A stretch of DNA of 64,000 nucleotides from Lactuca virosa. Taxonomy: Eukaryota; Streptophyta; Magnoliopsida; Asterales; Asteraceae. The notes below the pieces were generated by a model. It worked only from the letters and a program-made list of their open reading frames with translations, made no database searches and was not told where the DNA came from. How positions within the stretch are numbered: the first letter of the stretch is position 1; the number at the start of each line of letters is the position of its first letter. Positions 46,840 through 58,316 of this stretch are shown here, one piece after another. The DNA is taken from the NCBI GenBank assembly GCA_928212115.1, contig CAKMRJ010005745.1:103218299-103282298 (forward strand). The letters run 5' to 3'. The position numbers and the translations under genes are program-made.

Positions 46840-48364
46840 TCTCTTAGCACATGCACATTTCTGCCTTTACCAACATCACCATCCATTTGAACCGCACCTG
46901 CACCATCACCAACTGAAAATGGGACAGCAGATGCGACAGCAGGGTGCTGTCGCTGATTCTCCTGTTGTTGTCGCTGATTTTGTTGATGTTGTCGTTGTTT
47001 CTCCTGTTGTTTTCATTGTTTCTCCTGTTGTTGTCATTGTTTGTGTTGTTGTTGTCGCTTTTCCTACTCAAACTCTTGCTGTGGAACCGAATCTGATTGA
47101 TGATTATTACTAACCTGAGGAGTGAAACCAGGAAGATGAGACAAACTTCCTTCCACCGAGTGAGTCCCTTTTTCTTTACCAATCAAATCATTGGTATAAA
47201 ATGGGTCATCAGAATCCATTCCTTGTTGAACACCATCATACCCTTGATCATATTGGTGAAATGTATATGCTACCCCTTGTGATTCATCATCTCCTTTCCA
47301 ACTTTCGTCCACCACCGAATTCACAAACTCACCTTCCGCCATATTTTCATTATTCAAAAAATTATCCGGGGCTTCATCATTTTCAACCTCCATCTTAGAT
47401 TCATCCTCAATGAAATCCGGAGCCCAACCCGTAATTTTCTTCGCCCTGACCATATACACCCTCCCACGAATGGAAATCTTAAATAATTCCATAATTAGAG
47501 ACTTCTCAAGCGAAGAAATACATAATATTTTTCTATAAAGATTGTTATCATTAGGATTATCCATATAAAGAATTTCTCCCCATTTTCTAGAAATCATGGA
47601 GAAAGTTTTTGAAGTACATGCAATAGGGGAACACCCTCAACATCAACTCAAACAACTCGGTGCTTAATCTCAAAATCAGATTTCCACTCTTCGATATTAG
47701 TGAACCAAGCACGAACACCAACATGATGAAGAAATTTATTTTTTGCATGCTTGGAAGGAAATTCCATAAACACCCATTTTCCTCCCAAATACCCAAATGT
47801 TATATCATCAAAGCCTTCATTGCAAAAAATAACACATAAATTGGTAAGAGATCTAAAGTCCTTCACGTCACCAATAAGAGTAAGTTCAATTTTTTTATGA
47901 AAAAAATACTCCTCATCTAAAACCAGAGTTGGTTTATCATCCTTCTTACCACGTAAAACAGAAGCATATGAATTAGCATTAACCTCCTTATGAACCAAAT
48001 TTGAACGAGATGGATTATTGTGATTATACTGTGGAATCACCCCCTTATCTCCCCTTTGAAAACGAGTTATATTAGCAAACAACTTTAGTTTCCCTATCCA
48101 TATCTTACAAAGGTTCGCCAATACAGTATCAATATCCACCAATTTTGAAAATCTAACATAACAGAAAGCCTTACCCATCTTGGACAATCGTCTTGCAATA
48201 AAAACATCTAATACCTTCCCATACTTTGCACAAGTATTCCATAGTTCACGTTGAGAAAAATGGTCGGGATAATTCCTTACATAGACATTATGTCCAATAT
48301 TTTCAGTTAGGGTTTCATTAGAGTGATGCCTGAATAAGCCGGCCCTAGCATTAGAGACTACCAT
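46840..48364 (-). pseudogene. LINE ORF1: RRM RNA-binding protein
   Basis: The frame from 48364 gives an RRM in the first 90 residues (GHNVYVRNYPDHFSQRELW, then GKAFCYVRFSK), as in plant L1 ORF1. The frame continues to a stop at 47648 and resumes in another frame (47597-47064) with WGEILYMD and an acidic tail. Near 46960-47080 it has an Asn/Arg triplet-repeat stretch. ORF1 proteins coat LINE RNA. Two breaks at least. Confidence 0.78.
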
Positions 48365-48427
48365 GGATCACGACACTTACCAGAATAGACGAGGAGAAAA
48401 TACACGTCGACGTTTGATCCCGTCGTA

Positions 48428-51227
48428 GATGATAGGAAGACGTCACAAGGAGGAAGACGTCACCAGGAGGAACGTTGAACACGGTTTATACATCAAACTT
48501 ATTGAGAATTCGACCAATAAGGTATTTTCCATGAAAGGAAATATATTGGATTACCGCGCCATCCCACATCATCCCTACCCCACCACCACCACACTGAGCT
48601 TACTGGAATAAGATCCCACGACCAAGAAGGTACCTTCCCTTGATATAATTCCACATCCTTATACACTCCCAACTAATGACAAGGAACCCATATACCCACA
48701 ATTGGAACAGATATATAATCACTTCAATTCTCCACTTAATACCGAATCAAACCCAAGTCCGCTATAAACAATAATTCCATAATCCAGCAATTTAGGGCAA
48801 ACGTACCTGGAAGCCAAGATATACCATAAACAGAACTTGAAGATAGGTTGTCACCCCTAGCGACCTCCAACATATACAGCTCATAACCTTTGAAGCATCC
48901 CAACTATTGACGATGAATGAGAAACATCCAACGATCGAGAATGCACTGACAAAAACCCAGTAATCGAATTTTCTACTGAACTAAACCCACACGGAACTAC
49001 ACATACCAAACTCTGAAGTTGATTGACTGATCAACCACTGCTTATCTTAGACCTTAGGTAGCAATCTCTACATCAAGCTGACAATTCCTTCAACAACCGA
49101 TACTCGAACCGAGCGACCAAACCACTTCTTGATCAGTTCATCGGCATCCCCGAAAGGGGCCAATGGCTACAACGAGATCCTTGACCAACAACTTCCTATC
49201 GCGTAGACAACTCATGTATTCCTGAGCACATACATCTGATGGCAACTTGCTCTACACCCTCATCTTGAACTAAAGTCCTGCATACCCGAACCGCCGATCC
49301 CTGAAACCTATTCTTCTAAAACCATAAACTCGAACAGATCGATGATCTTCCAAGTAGCATACCCAATTCTCCCCCACTTTGGGTTCGAACTATCACCAAC
49401 TGACATTAAAAACAAACCACACTTCAAACTGGATCAACCAGGTATATATCATCCCTCACTCTTGGAATGTATAACACATCGCAAGATGATCTCCCAGATA
49501 AGGACTCAGTAAACTCAAAGACATTCTGAATCTCAGATGGAGACCTCGGAAACTTCCCAATCATAATTTCCTCTATCATCAATAATCCCAAGCAGATGCA
49601 CAAGTAATAACTCTGATAATCCATTCATAGCATCGATTATCTATCTAGGAACAAATTGACTACCACACACTTCGGCTCTGAATCCCTAACCATCACTTCA
49701 TTCTGAGAATCAATCATAAAGACAAAAGGCATCATCCTCGTAGTCGAGATAGAACATAGACAATGAAAGTTGTCGTTCCCGATTCACTTCTCCTGATCAC
49801 CTGGAACAACCTGCTAGAACACACTCTAACTGAACTCAAAGAAGGCATACCCTTGTTCTCATCTTGTACATTCTCTACGAAAATGACTCTTTTTCCACAT
49901 ATGAAATATCTCGAGGTGATTAAACCATAAGAATCGTCTTGTGCATTTTCACCCTTGGCGTAGATACCACAACCATCTAGTTCCCCAATTGGGTCTTCCT
50001 CCAAATTCTGAAATCATACACTCGCTTTCTCTTTCCCCCAATACAGAAAACTGGAAGAACAGAATCCTCACATAGAAAACGACATCATAAGCCATCATCT
50101 GATCACTCAACCATGGGCTGCAATCCTCAAGCCGTTCATCCAAATAGCTCCCTCCTTTATCCCCCAGGACTCAGACTGGCACTACCCCAAGTAAGGCCCC
50201 AATACCTCAAAATTAACTACTCATTTAGATCTGCACCATTCAATCCCAACTAACATGGCCACTAAGGCCCAAACAATCACCAGACCCATCTTCATCCCGG
50301 ACAACCATAACCGAGAGGCTGATAAATACCAAAATGCTAAAACGGATTCATGGTGCCAAACCATGTTCCTACCCTCAACCAGCTCCTTATAATTTCCGAG
50401 ACTTTCCTTGATTCGAGTGCGAATCCTGTGCTTTTAGTAGTACGGGACCAATACCTTCCACACCTATCCGTACTTTCCTCATAATCATCCCCTATCCCCT
50501 AAGTCACTTCCTCATAATGATAGCTTCAAAAATATGCTAAACAGTGCACCACTCGTAATAAAGCGCTTCCTAGGCTCTCCTAGTAGTCCCTCCTCACCCT
50601 GCCATCACCTGTTGAAGGACTCCCATCAATGTCAGCCAACCACTTTACGAACACAATTACATGCATCAAAACCTAAATAATCCTTCGACTAAAAGACCCA
50701 GCCCTACAACGGTTAGACTCAGAAGAGAGTTGCGCAATAGAGCCAGATCAACCACTCTGAGATTATATAACCTTTGCAGCATGTAACTTAACATATTCAT
50801 CCAATAGTTAACTTACATCAATATGAGTCCTACAAAGAACAAAGCAAGAAGCATTCGCGCATCTAGAACTAAAAGCATTGCATAATCAAGTAGTCATATC
50901 TCAGAAGCTCTTGAAGATCTCTAATAACTACCAGCTCACACAACAGGCATAAGGCATCTCTCCTAATCAGACATCCTACCATGCAACACTGAGTAGATCC
51001 TTAGCCCTAATCTAGCATTCAATTCTCATATACTCATATCAAACATCAATCATAAACACGTATGGGTATTTTGGGAAATACTTACTTGAGCTTGGCTGAT
51101 TGCACGAATCGCACCCCCTTTTATCTTAAAAACCATTTCAGAAAATCGTTTTCTTTTAGAAAAGTTTACCAACCCCTCAGTTTGAGTTCAGGCACACCCG
51201 TGAGTATGTCAAATCCCTCAAACCAAG
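48428..51227 (-). mobile_element. Non-coding leader of element D
   Basis: No long frame with known domains. The part 50640-51227, read on the minus strand, matches element E's leader (57438-58030) in order: GAGCCTTGGTTTGAGGGAT, GCTCAAGTAAGT, TAGATTAGGGCTAAGGAT and GAGTCTAACCGTTGTAGGG. So D derives from an E-like element, but where E has gag D has non-coding sequence. It resembles the LARD type of non-autonomous element. Confidence 0.65.
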
Positions 51228-51239
51228 GCTCTAATACCA
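51228..51239 (-). other. Primer-binding site of element D
   Basis: Minus TGGTATTAGAGC, one mismatch from the tRNA-iMet type, three bases from the LTR edge at 51243. Confidence 0.75.
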
Positions 51240-51691
51240 ACTTGTAATGCCCCGAAATTCAACCTAAAATTTTCATTTAGAAAATTAAGTGATTATTCAA
51301 TTAACAACTTAAGAAAATCTTAGCTAAAACCATTTAACTCAAAACATTTACATAGTATCATCAAAAGTTATCATGTGCACAAATATCCCATGGATGCGAT
51401 GCAATCGAAGCATGCCCTTCCTTTAATATAAAAAAACCTGAAAACATTTGAACGACAAATCGTAAGGACAAAGCTTCGTGAGTTTCCCCAAAATATCACA
51501 TACAACATAGCACAAGTAAACAGCTATAGATTATCAGCAACCCTGGAGATTACCCATTGTCTAAGTGGGAAAAAAGCACGCCTTGTGGGTTATCAGCAAC
51601 CCTGGAGACTACCCGAAGTCTCAGTTCACACAACAACACATATCACAATAACAACAAATAGACCCATCTGGTCAACACACACACACATATA

Positions 51692-51694
<3 letters not shown>

Positions 51695-51755
<61 letters not shown>
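51695..51755. repeat. (TA)n microsatellite in the middle D LTR
   Basis: About 60 bp of pure TA preceded by a short (CA)n; positional counterpart of 30086-30146. Confidence 0.92.
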
Positions 51756-51756
<1 letters not shown>

Positions 51757-52867
51757 TACCATACATGCAAGTATAGAGAGAATACTCACCTCGCACATAA
51801 TACTGATAACACTCAAACCTGAATTGTCGAAACTAGACTCCACCTATTAATCGCACCAAATAACTCTAATTATCAATTGAGGTAATTATCCAAACTCAAC
51901 CAGTCCCAGGCCAAGTCTAATCCACAATTTACACAAAAGACCATTTTGCCCCTTCCAATACAAAAAACCCTCACAATTTGGCCAAAAGTCACACTCGGTC
52001 AAAAAGTCAAAGGTCAACACAGTTGACCTTACACGTGGCATACCAAGGCTCTACGCTTGGCATAGAGCACAAATCCTGAAAACGAGCTCCCAGTTGGCTA
52101 CACTGGACGTAGCCAGATTTACGCTCAGTGTACTCACCCTAAACCCAAGTCTTAATTTTTTTTAAGCTCTTAATCATTAAGATGCTTCACCCTAACCTTA
52201 GATATGTCCCTAAAAGGCATCATAACCCATAAAGTCTCCAACTTTATTCCTTTACATGGCTAAAGAGAGCTCAATCCCACAAGGACCAAGGTTTTGGGAC
52301 AAAAAGCTCATAATACCCAAAACTAGCTAGATCTAACAAATGAATCATCAAGGTTCCAACTTTATACCTTTTGGAGTTGAGAAAAGCAATGTAGGCTATG
52401 GATCCACAAGCTAGAGCTTCAAGAATCAACAAGCTTGGACTTTCCTTTCTACTAAAATGAACCCAAAACACATAAAAAGGCTCAAGATTTGCTCTAGGGG
52501 CTAGGGTTTCAAGTTGGAGGCTCCAGAGGGTGGAGGTTGATGTTAGGAAGGACCCCAAGGGGTTAGAGTCCTTAAATAGGGCTCAAATCCACGAAATTAG
52601 GGTTTTAACACTGCGGCGGTATGCTCAACGTACCATTACTTATGCCTAGCATAACCCCTTAAAAGCGCGTCTCCTCACAGCTAGTACGCCCAACGTACTG
52701 CTAGACTCCCTTTTCCATATTAACTTCAAACATCCATAACTTCTTCGTTTCAACTCTATTTTCGATGATCTTTATATCTACGAAAATCTATCGATAATCT
52801 CTACAATTCCTTCTTGATACATATGACTAAAAACATGTCAAACTAAAATCCATAATTTAGGCAAAAA

Positions 52868-53078
52868 GCTCGAAACATAACCTTTCTTATTTTACCCCTC
52901 AGCTTCCATCAAACAATCTAAGGTTTAAATCACTTATCATCATCATACACCTCCAATAGAGTCTAAAATCCATTCCAATGAAGTCCAAGGCCTTTACATG
53001 GTCGCATTATGGTCCCCAAATCCTAAATTAAGAAACTTCCTCAAACAAGATGTTACATGACTCCTTGAAACCCTAAGT
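52868..53078. repeat. 211-bp direct duplication, copy 1
   Basis: From GCTCGAAACATAACC to GAAACCCTAAGT; recurs at 54562-54772 with about seven differences (97%). The two copies flank the pol fragment exactly. Confidence 0.88.
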
Positions 53079-54561
53079 TGATCTGCGATCGGGTTATCAC
53101 TAGATGCGAGTCAGGGACGACGACGTGCCGAAGACAGCCTTTCGGACTCGCTATGGTCACTATGAGTTCATGCCGTTTGGGCTCACCAATGCTCCTGCCG
53201 CGTTCATGGATCTCATGAACCGTGTGTGCAGACCGATGCTGTACCGGTCTGTAATAGTCTTCATCGATGATATCTTGGTTTATTCCAAGACTCAGGAGCA
53301 GCATGAGGAGCACCTAAGGGAGGTGCCGATGACACTGAGGAGGGAAAGACTTTTCGCAATGTTCTCCAAGTGTGAGTTCTAGTTACGCGAGGTGCAGTTT
53401 CTGGGGCACCTTGTCAACCAGAAGGGTATTCTGGTTAATCCAGCCAAGATAGAGGTCGTGATGCAGTGGGAGGTTCTGAGGTCTCCATCTGAGATTTGGA
53501 GTTTTCTTGGTCTGGCGGGTTACTATCAGAGATTCATCAAGGATTTCTCCAAGATTGATGTTCCCTTGACCCGACTGACCAAGAAGTTGGTGACATTTCG
53601 CTGGGGGCCTAAGCAGCAGGCAACCTTCGAGACTCTAAGATAGCGGTTGTGCGAGACATCGACTCTAACTTTACTGGAGGGCGTCGACAATTTCATGGTT
53701 TATTGTGACGCTTTGATCATGGGTATGGGTGCAGTGCTGATGCAGTAGGGTCACGTGATAGCGTACATTTCGAGGTAGTTGAAGCCTCATGAGGCGAATT
53801 ACCCGACGCACGATTTGGAGCTGGGGGATGTGGTTTTCGCCCTTAAGATTTGGCAGCACTATCTATATAGGGTTCATTGTACCATTTACACGGATCACAA
53901 GAGCTTGAGGTACCTGATGGATCAGCTGAATCTGAACATGAGGCAGCGCCGATGGCTAGATGTGGTGAAGGATTATGACTGTAAGATCCTTTATCACCCG
54001 GGGAAGGCCAATGTGGTGGCCGATGCTCTTAGCCGCAAGGCAGTGGCGGCTCCGATTCGAGACATATGTTTGAGGATGACAGTGATTACTCTGTTTCTGG
54101 AACGGATTCGGGAGGCGCGGGTCGAGGGTATGAAGGAATAGCACCGGAAGTGTGAGCGAATCGTAGGCCAGGTGGCCTCATTTGATTATGACAGTTGTGG
54201 GTTGTTGACCCTGCATCGAAGGGTCTGGGTTCCTTACTGGGGCAGTGTACGCCAAGTTCTGATGGATGAGGCTCACAAGTCGAGATTCTTCATCCATCCC
54301 GGGGCGAGAAAGATGTACCGGGATCTTCGCCCTGATTATTGGTGGCCCTGCATGAAGCGGGACATAGCATGGTATGTGGAGCAGTGCTTGACTTGCAGGA
54401 AAGTCAAGGCCGAACACCAGCGACCTCATGAAAAGATGCAACCGTTGGATATTCCCGTGTGGAAATGGGAAGATATCACTATGAATTTCATCACAAAGCT
54501 TCCCGGGACCGCACGTGGAGTGGATTCGATATGGGTCATCGTGGATCGGTTGACCAAGAGT
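53079..54561 (+). pseudogene. Gypsy pol fragment (RT middle to integrase core) captured in the D LTR
   Basis: Opposite in strand to D. Reads from the RT segment after SKID: KTAFRTRYGHYEFMPFGLTN, catalytic VFIDDILVYSKT, RNase H linker (MQFLGHLVNQKGI), RNase H (TIYTDHKSLRYLMDQ, NVVADALSRK), integrase zinc region and the core start (PVWKWEDITMNFITKLPG) to DRLTKSA. It is ~95% identical by eye to element E where they overlap. The frame has no frameshift but six stops, all TAG: 53101, 53380, 53641, 53746, 53776 and 54139. No start of its own. Confidence 0.85.
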
Positions 54562-54772
54562 GCTCGAAACATAACCTTTCTTATTTTACCCCTTAGCTTC
54601 CATCGAACAATCTAAGGTTTAAATCACTTATCATCATCATACACCTCCAATTGAGTCTAAACTCCATTCTAATGAAGTCCAAGGCCTTTACATGGTCGCA
54701 TTATGGTCCCCAAATCCTAAATTAAGAAACGTCCTCAAACAATATGTTACATGACTCCTTGAAACCCTAAGT
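54562..54772. repeat. 211-bp direct duplication, copy 2
   Basis: Partner of 52868-53078. After it the LTR continues to its end (CAACTATCCTGG to GTTACA), so this copy is in its native place or shares it with copy 1. Confidence 0.88.
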
Positions 54773-54799
54773 CAACTATCCTGGAAAACAGGTGTTACA

Positions 54800-55355
54800 A
54801 CTCTCCCCCACCTAAATTAGATTTCGTCCTCGAAAAATCATTCCTTACAACTTACTCTAGCACACCCGACAAACTTGCTAGAACTCACATACCCTGACGA
54901 AGAATGATTCCTTGACCCACTAACCCTAACCACTAAAGAATAACCATCACTACTCTGCCTGAAATCCGGAAAACCCAACACCTTATCTGACTTCCAAACA
55001 GACATGACCATTCTGAACACAACCAGTACGACTCCACTTTGCAATCCAAACCGAATGAAATCCTTCTGACCCTGAATTATCTTGCTAATAATTGGAAACA
55101 TAATCTGTGACCATTCATCGTTGTTAAAACCTTTCATTTGGAAACAAGGGTGACTCCCAATACGAGCCTCGCCCCTAAGTGTCACACCAATATATAAATC
55201 ACATCTCGATAACCAAAGATTTTCATATTCGATATATCCGAGATCTTATGATTTCATGATGACCTTCTACTCAACTAGGATGTAGAATCCCAAACCGTCC
55301 GCTGAAACTGACAATCTCACGCTTGGTGGCACCACGAGACTTCGCCCAACAGACT
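54800..55355 (-). mobile_element. Second interior piece of element D
   Basis: Reversed polypurine tract ACTCTCCCCCACCT, then AGATTTCGTCCTCGAAAAATC like 31582-31640. No gene seen. Cut at 55356 by element E. Confidence 0.65.
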
Positions 55356-55591
55356 TGTAACACCCGTGACTTGAGGTAATGATAAATATTTAATTTCTTT
55401 CTAATTAATTGTTGGACTATGAGTTTAATAGTGGATTGTTGAGTTGGGCCTTAGTGAGTGGGCCGTTTGTTATTGGGCTACCCGAAGATGTACACTAGGC
55501 GTAAGGTTGGCGTACGCGGGGCGTAGTGCAGCATTGGATGCGGGAGGTTCATGTGAGCAAGGAGTACCCGCAGCGTATGCGATCAGACTCA

Positions 55592-55626
55592 AAACCCTAA
55601 TTTTTAGGGTTTAAACCATATAAATA
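55592..55626 (+). promoter_or_regulatory. Putative LTR promoter of element E
   Basis: A perfect palindrome AAACCCTAA-TTT-TTAGGGTTT (55592-55612) is followed seven bases later by TATAAATA (55619-55626). Confidence 0.55.
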
Positions 55627-56924
55627 CAACATTATCTCCCAAACCCTAGCCTCCTTACCACCCTCTCAACCTCAGAAACCCTAGAACGCCTACCACTCTT
55701 CATCTTTGTGTGATTTTTACATTGTGAAGCTTATTGTTGTGATTTAAAGCTTGTAAGGAGGAAGAAGAAGTTGAAGAAGAAGAACTTGAGTAGCTTGAGC
55801 TCGAGGATCTGAGATAACATCACCATTTAGCACTCATTTGAGGTAAAAAGCTCTCAACTTGCCTCGTGAATGCTTGGATCTATGTTAATGGTGTTTTGGA
55901 CCTTTTTAGGTCCCAAGAATGGATTTTTATGGTTTAAATCCATTTCTAGGCTTAAGGTTGCCACCCTTACTGTTATATGAGTCCCAACAATAGAAAAGTT
56001 TCAATCTTGAAGGTCCTTTTGTGGCCATGCATGAGATCTAGTCCTTTCCATGGAAGTTAGTTGTCATATTTCATGTTTGGGTCCATTTGGTGGGTTGCAA
56101 GCCACCAAGTAATCAACTTTACGGGTTAAGACACTTTAGAGGACTCAGATCTGTGTTTGGAGCTTAAGGTCTTCAGGAATTAATCCCTTTTGAAGTTTAT
56201 GGCTTAACGGGGTAGTACGTTGGGTGTATAAGCCCGAACGCGCAGCATACAAGCCATGCATCCTGTACGCTTAGCGTATAGAGGAGTACGCCCCACGTAC
56301 TCACTGGATTCACATTCTTCGTCGTTGGGCCTCGGTTTGGGCCAATCTTTGCACTTCTTCGCTATTGGGCCTTAGTGGGCCATCAGGAGTCAGTTATTGG
56401 GCTAAGGACATGTTTGGGCTTGAGGGAAGGCCCATTTGAAGAGTTGGTCCCAATTTAGAAAAGCGGGCCATTAGTGGGCTTGGAAAGGTTATATGGAAAT
56501 GGGCCTAGGTTATGGTACAAATTAGATCAGGGGGTAAAATCGTCATTTTACCCTAAGAAGGATTATTGGATTTTGACTAAGTGTTATTGTGATAATGATA
56601 GTCGGGGAGTCGTCGGAGCAGCCGTTAGAGATTCCTTACCATGAGATTCTGCATTCAGCTTTGCGAGGTGAGTTTCCTCCTAGTTTGAACGGTTCTAAGG
56701 CACCAATGTCGGCCCGTGTATAGTATGTGTGATGATTAGCAGCTAAGTGTCGGTAGGACCCGTATCTTAGCATTATTTGAGTATGTGATGATTAGCAGGT
56801 AAGTGTGGATAGGGCCCGTATCTTAGCATTATTTGAGCATGGATATAGAATTATAGAGCTTGATTATACTCGTTGTCTGTGTGATACTTGTATGCATGTC
56901 TTAGATAGCGGAGTGTCGGCGGGG

Positions 56925-57140
56925 CCCGTATCTCCTAGTTATTAAAGTGTGGACGAGGCATGTATCTCGTAGTTAGCTGAATGTGGGCGAGGCCCATATC
57001 TCGTAGTTAGCTGAGTGTGGGCGAGGCCTGTATCTCATAGTTGGTTGAGTGTGGGCGAGGCCCATATCTCATTGATAGTTGAGTGTGGTCGGGGCCCGTA
57101 TCTCCTTGAGTGTGGTCGGGGGCCCATATATCCTAGTTGC
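56925..57140. repeat. ~36-bp minisatellite in the E LTR
   Basis: Six to seven imperfect units of the form GTGTGGGCGAGGCCCRTATCT. Similar GGCGGTCC repeats occur in solo LTR F. Confidence 0.8.
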
Positions 57141-57425
57141 ATGTTATGTGTATGGTATGTGGTAGTTTGGGGAGACTCACTAAGCTTCGTGCTTATAGTT
57201 TTCAGTTTTGGTTTCAGGTACTTCCGGTAGCAAAGGGAAGAGCTTGAGGTGACTGTAGTTCACACACCATGATTTTAGCCTGGGATGTTTACTCTGATAT
57301 GTTTGACAGATGTTATGATGTTTTGAGATATAATGACTTATGATTTTATGTGATGAATTGATAACTATGATTTCATTAATGATAAAAAATGAAAATTTTG
57401 GACCGTATTTTGGGATGTTACAAGT

Positions 57426-57437
57426 TGGTATCAGAGC
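57426..57437 (+). other. Primer-binding site of element E
   Basis: TGGTATCAGAGC, tRNA-iMet type, three bases after the LTR. Confidence 0.9.
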
Positions 57438-58316
57438 CTTGGTTTGAGGGATTCGGGTACACTCTCGGGTGTGTCTAAAATCAAACTGAGGACTTAGCAT
57501 AAAAATTTTAAAAGAAAAACCATTTTTATAAAAAGGATTTTGAAAAGAGAAAAAAGGGTGTGGTGCATGCAATCAGTCGAGCTCAAGTAAGTTCTCCTAA
57601 ATTACCCATACATGTTTGTTTTGTTATGATATGCTTATGAGAACTGCATTCTAGATTAGGGCTAAGGATTTAGGAAGGATGCCTTGTATGCCTGTTATAT
57701 GTGTATGAGCTTTATGAACAGCATGCTAGTACCGATTAGTTAGTGATATGATGGCCTGATTAGGATATGCTTGGTTTTGCTTACTCAATGCTCGAATGTT
57801 GCTTGCTTTGTCCTTTTAGGAGTTTTAGTTATCTTTAACTAACTAGTAAACTAATATGTTAAGTTACATATTACAAGGACTAAATAATTTTAGAAGGTTA
57901 GGTTTAGCTCTATTTCGCAGCTCTCGTTTGAGTCTAACCGTTGTAGGGTGGGACCTCTCATTCGAAGAATTATCTGGTCTTAGTGATATGTAATGGTATT
58001 CGCGAGCTAGTTAGGGAGAGATAGCAGGAACTTCTTGTGCAACTGATGGCGGAGAGTGGGTCGGAGATTACCCTAGGGCAAGCCTAGGATGAGATTAACG
58101 TGAAGAGTAGTAGTAGTAGAAGGAACTTGGTGGAGTCAAGGCAACTCTTGAGGAAAGTACGGATAGATGTGGAAGGTAGCATGGGCCCGTACTACTGAAA
58201 GCATAGGATCCGTACTCGAATCAATGAGGGCTGAGATGAATCCAGGGAACTTGTAGTGTGTGTGATCCCTCGAGTTATGATGAGTATTTTGACGTTTGTT
58301 ATGGTGTATATTCAAT
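57438..58316 (+). other. Untranslated leader of element E
   Basis: No gene. Homologous to D's leader over about 600 bp (see 48428-51227). Such leaders hold dimerisation and packaging signals; the shared parts are where these would be expected. Confidence 0.6.

Larger units (their letters stand above)
42928..48427 (-). mobile_element. L1-type LINE, about 5.5 kb
   Basis: Minus strand: ORF1 with an RRM, then ORF2 with endonuclease, RT and a zinc-binding C-terminus, then a short 3' region ending in an A-run (T7 at 42928-42934 on the plus strand). Layout is that of plant L1 elements. The 5' edge near 48427 is approximate and I could not find a matching target duplication. It sits inside element D. 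Confidence 0.82.
51243..54799 (-). mobile_element. Middle LTR of element D with an internal insertion
   Basis: Plus start TGTAATGCCCCG, plus end GGTGTTACA; primer-binding site at its left and polypurine tract (54800-54813, reversed) at its right, so interior sequence lies on both sides. That is the LTR-interior-LTR-interior pattern of unequal recombination. A foreign pol fragment (53079-54561) and a 211-bp direct duplication lengthen it; without them it is about 1.86 kb. On the minus strand TATTTAAGG lies between arms GAGTCC/GGGCTC (52566-52584). Confidence 0.8.
55356..57422 (+). mobile_element. 5' LTR of gypsy element E
   Basis: Starts TGTAACACCCGTG and ends GATGTTACA, 2067 bp, followed by the primer-binding site. 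Left flank AGACT. It carries GTACGC-rich motifs also seen in D's LTR, two ~60-bp repeats (56711-56830) and a minisatellite. Confidence 0.85.

Noticed and set aside
46919..47113. Plus-strand Val-rich frame of 64 codons
   Set aside because: It is the complement of the Asn/Arg triplet repeat in LINE ORF1.
48428..51227. Short frames as possible host exons
   Set aside because: None has a recognisable domain or paired splice context, and the region is homologous to a retrotransposon leader.
53079..54561. Six TAG and no other stop as a sign of TAG recoding or readthrough
   Set aside because: Plant nuclear code has no such use; the fragment is a piece without start or ends, and C-to-T change at CAG sites explains it simply. 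Element E also has TGA stops.
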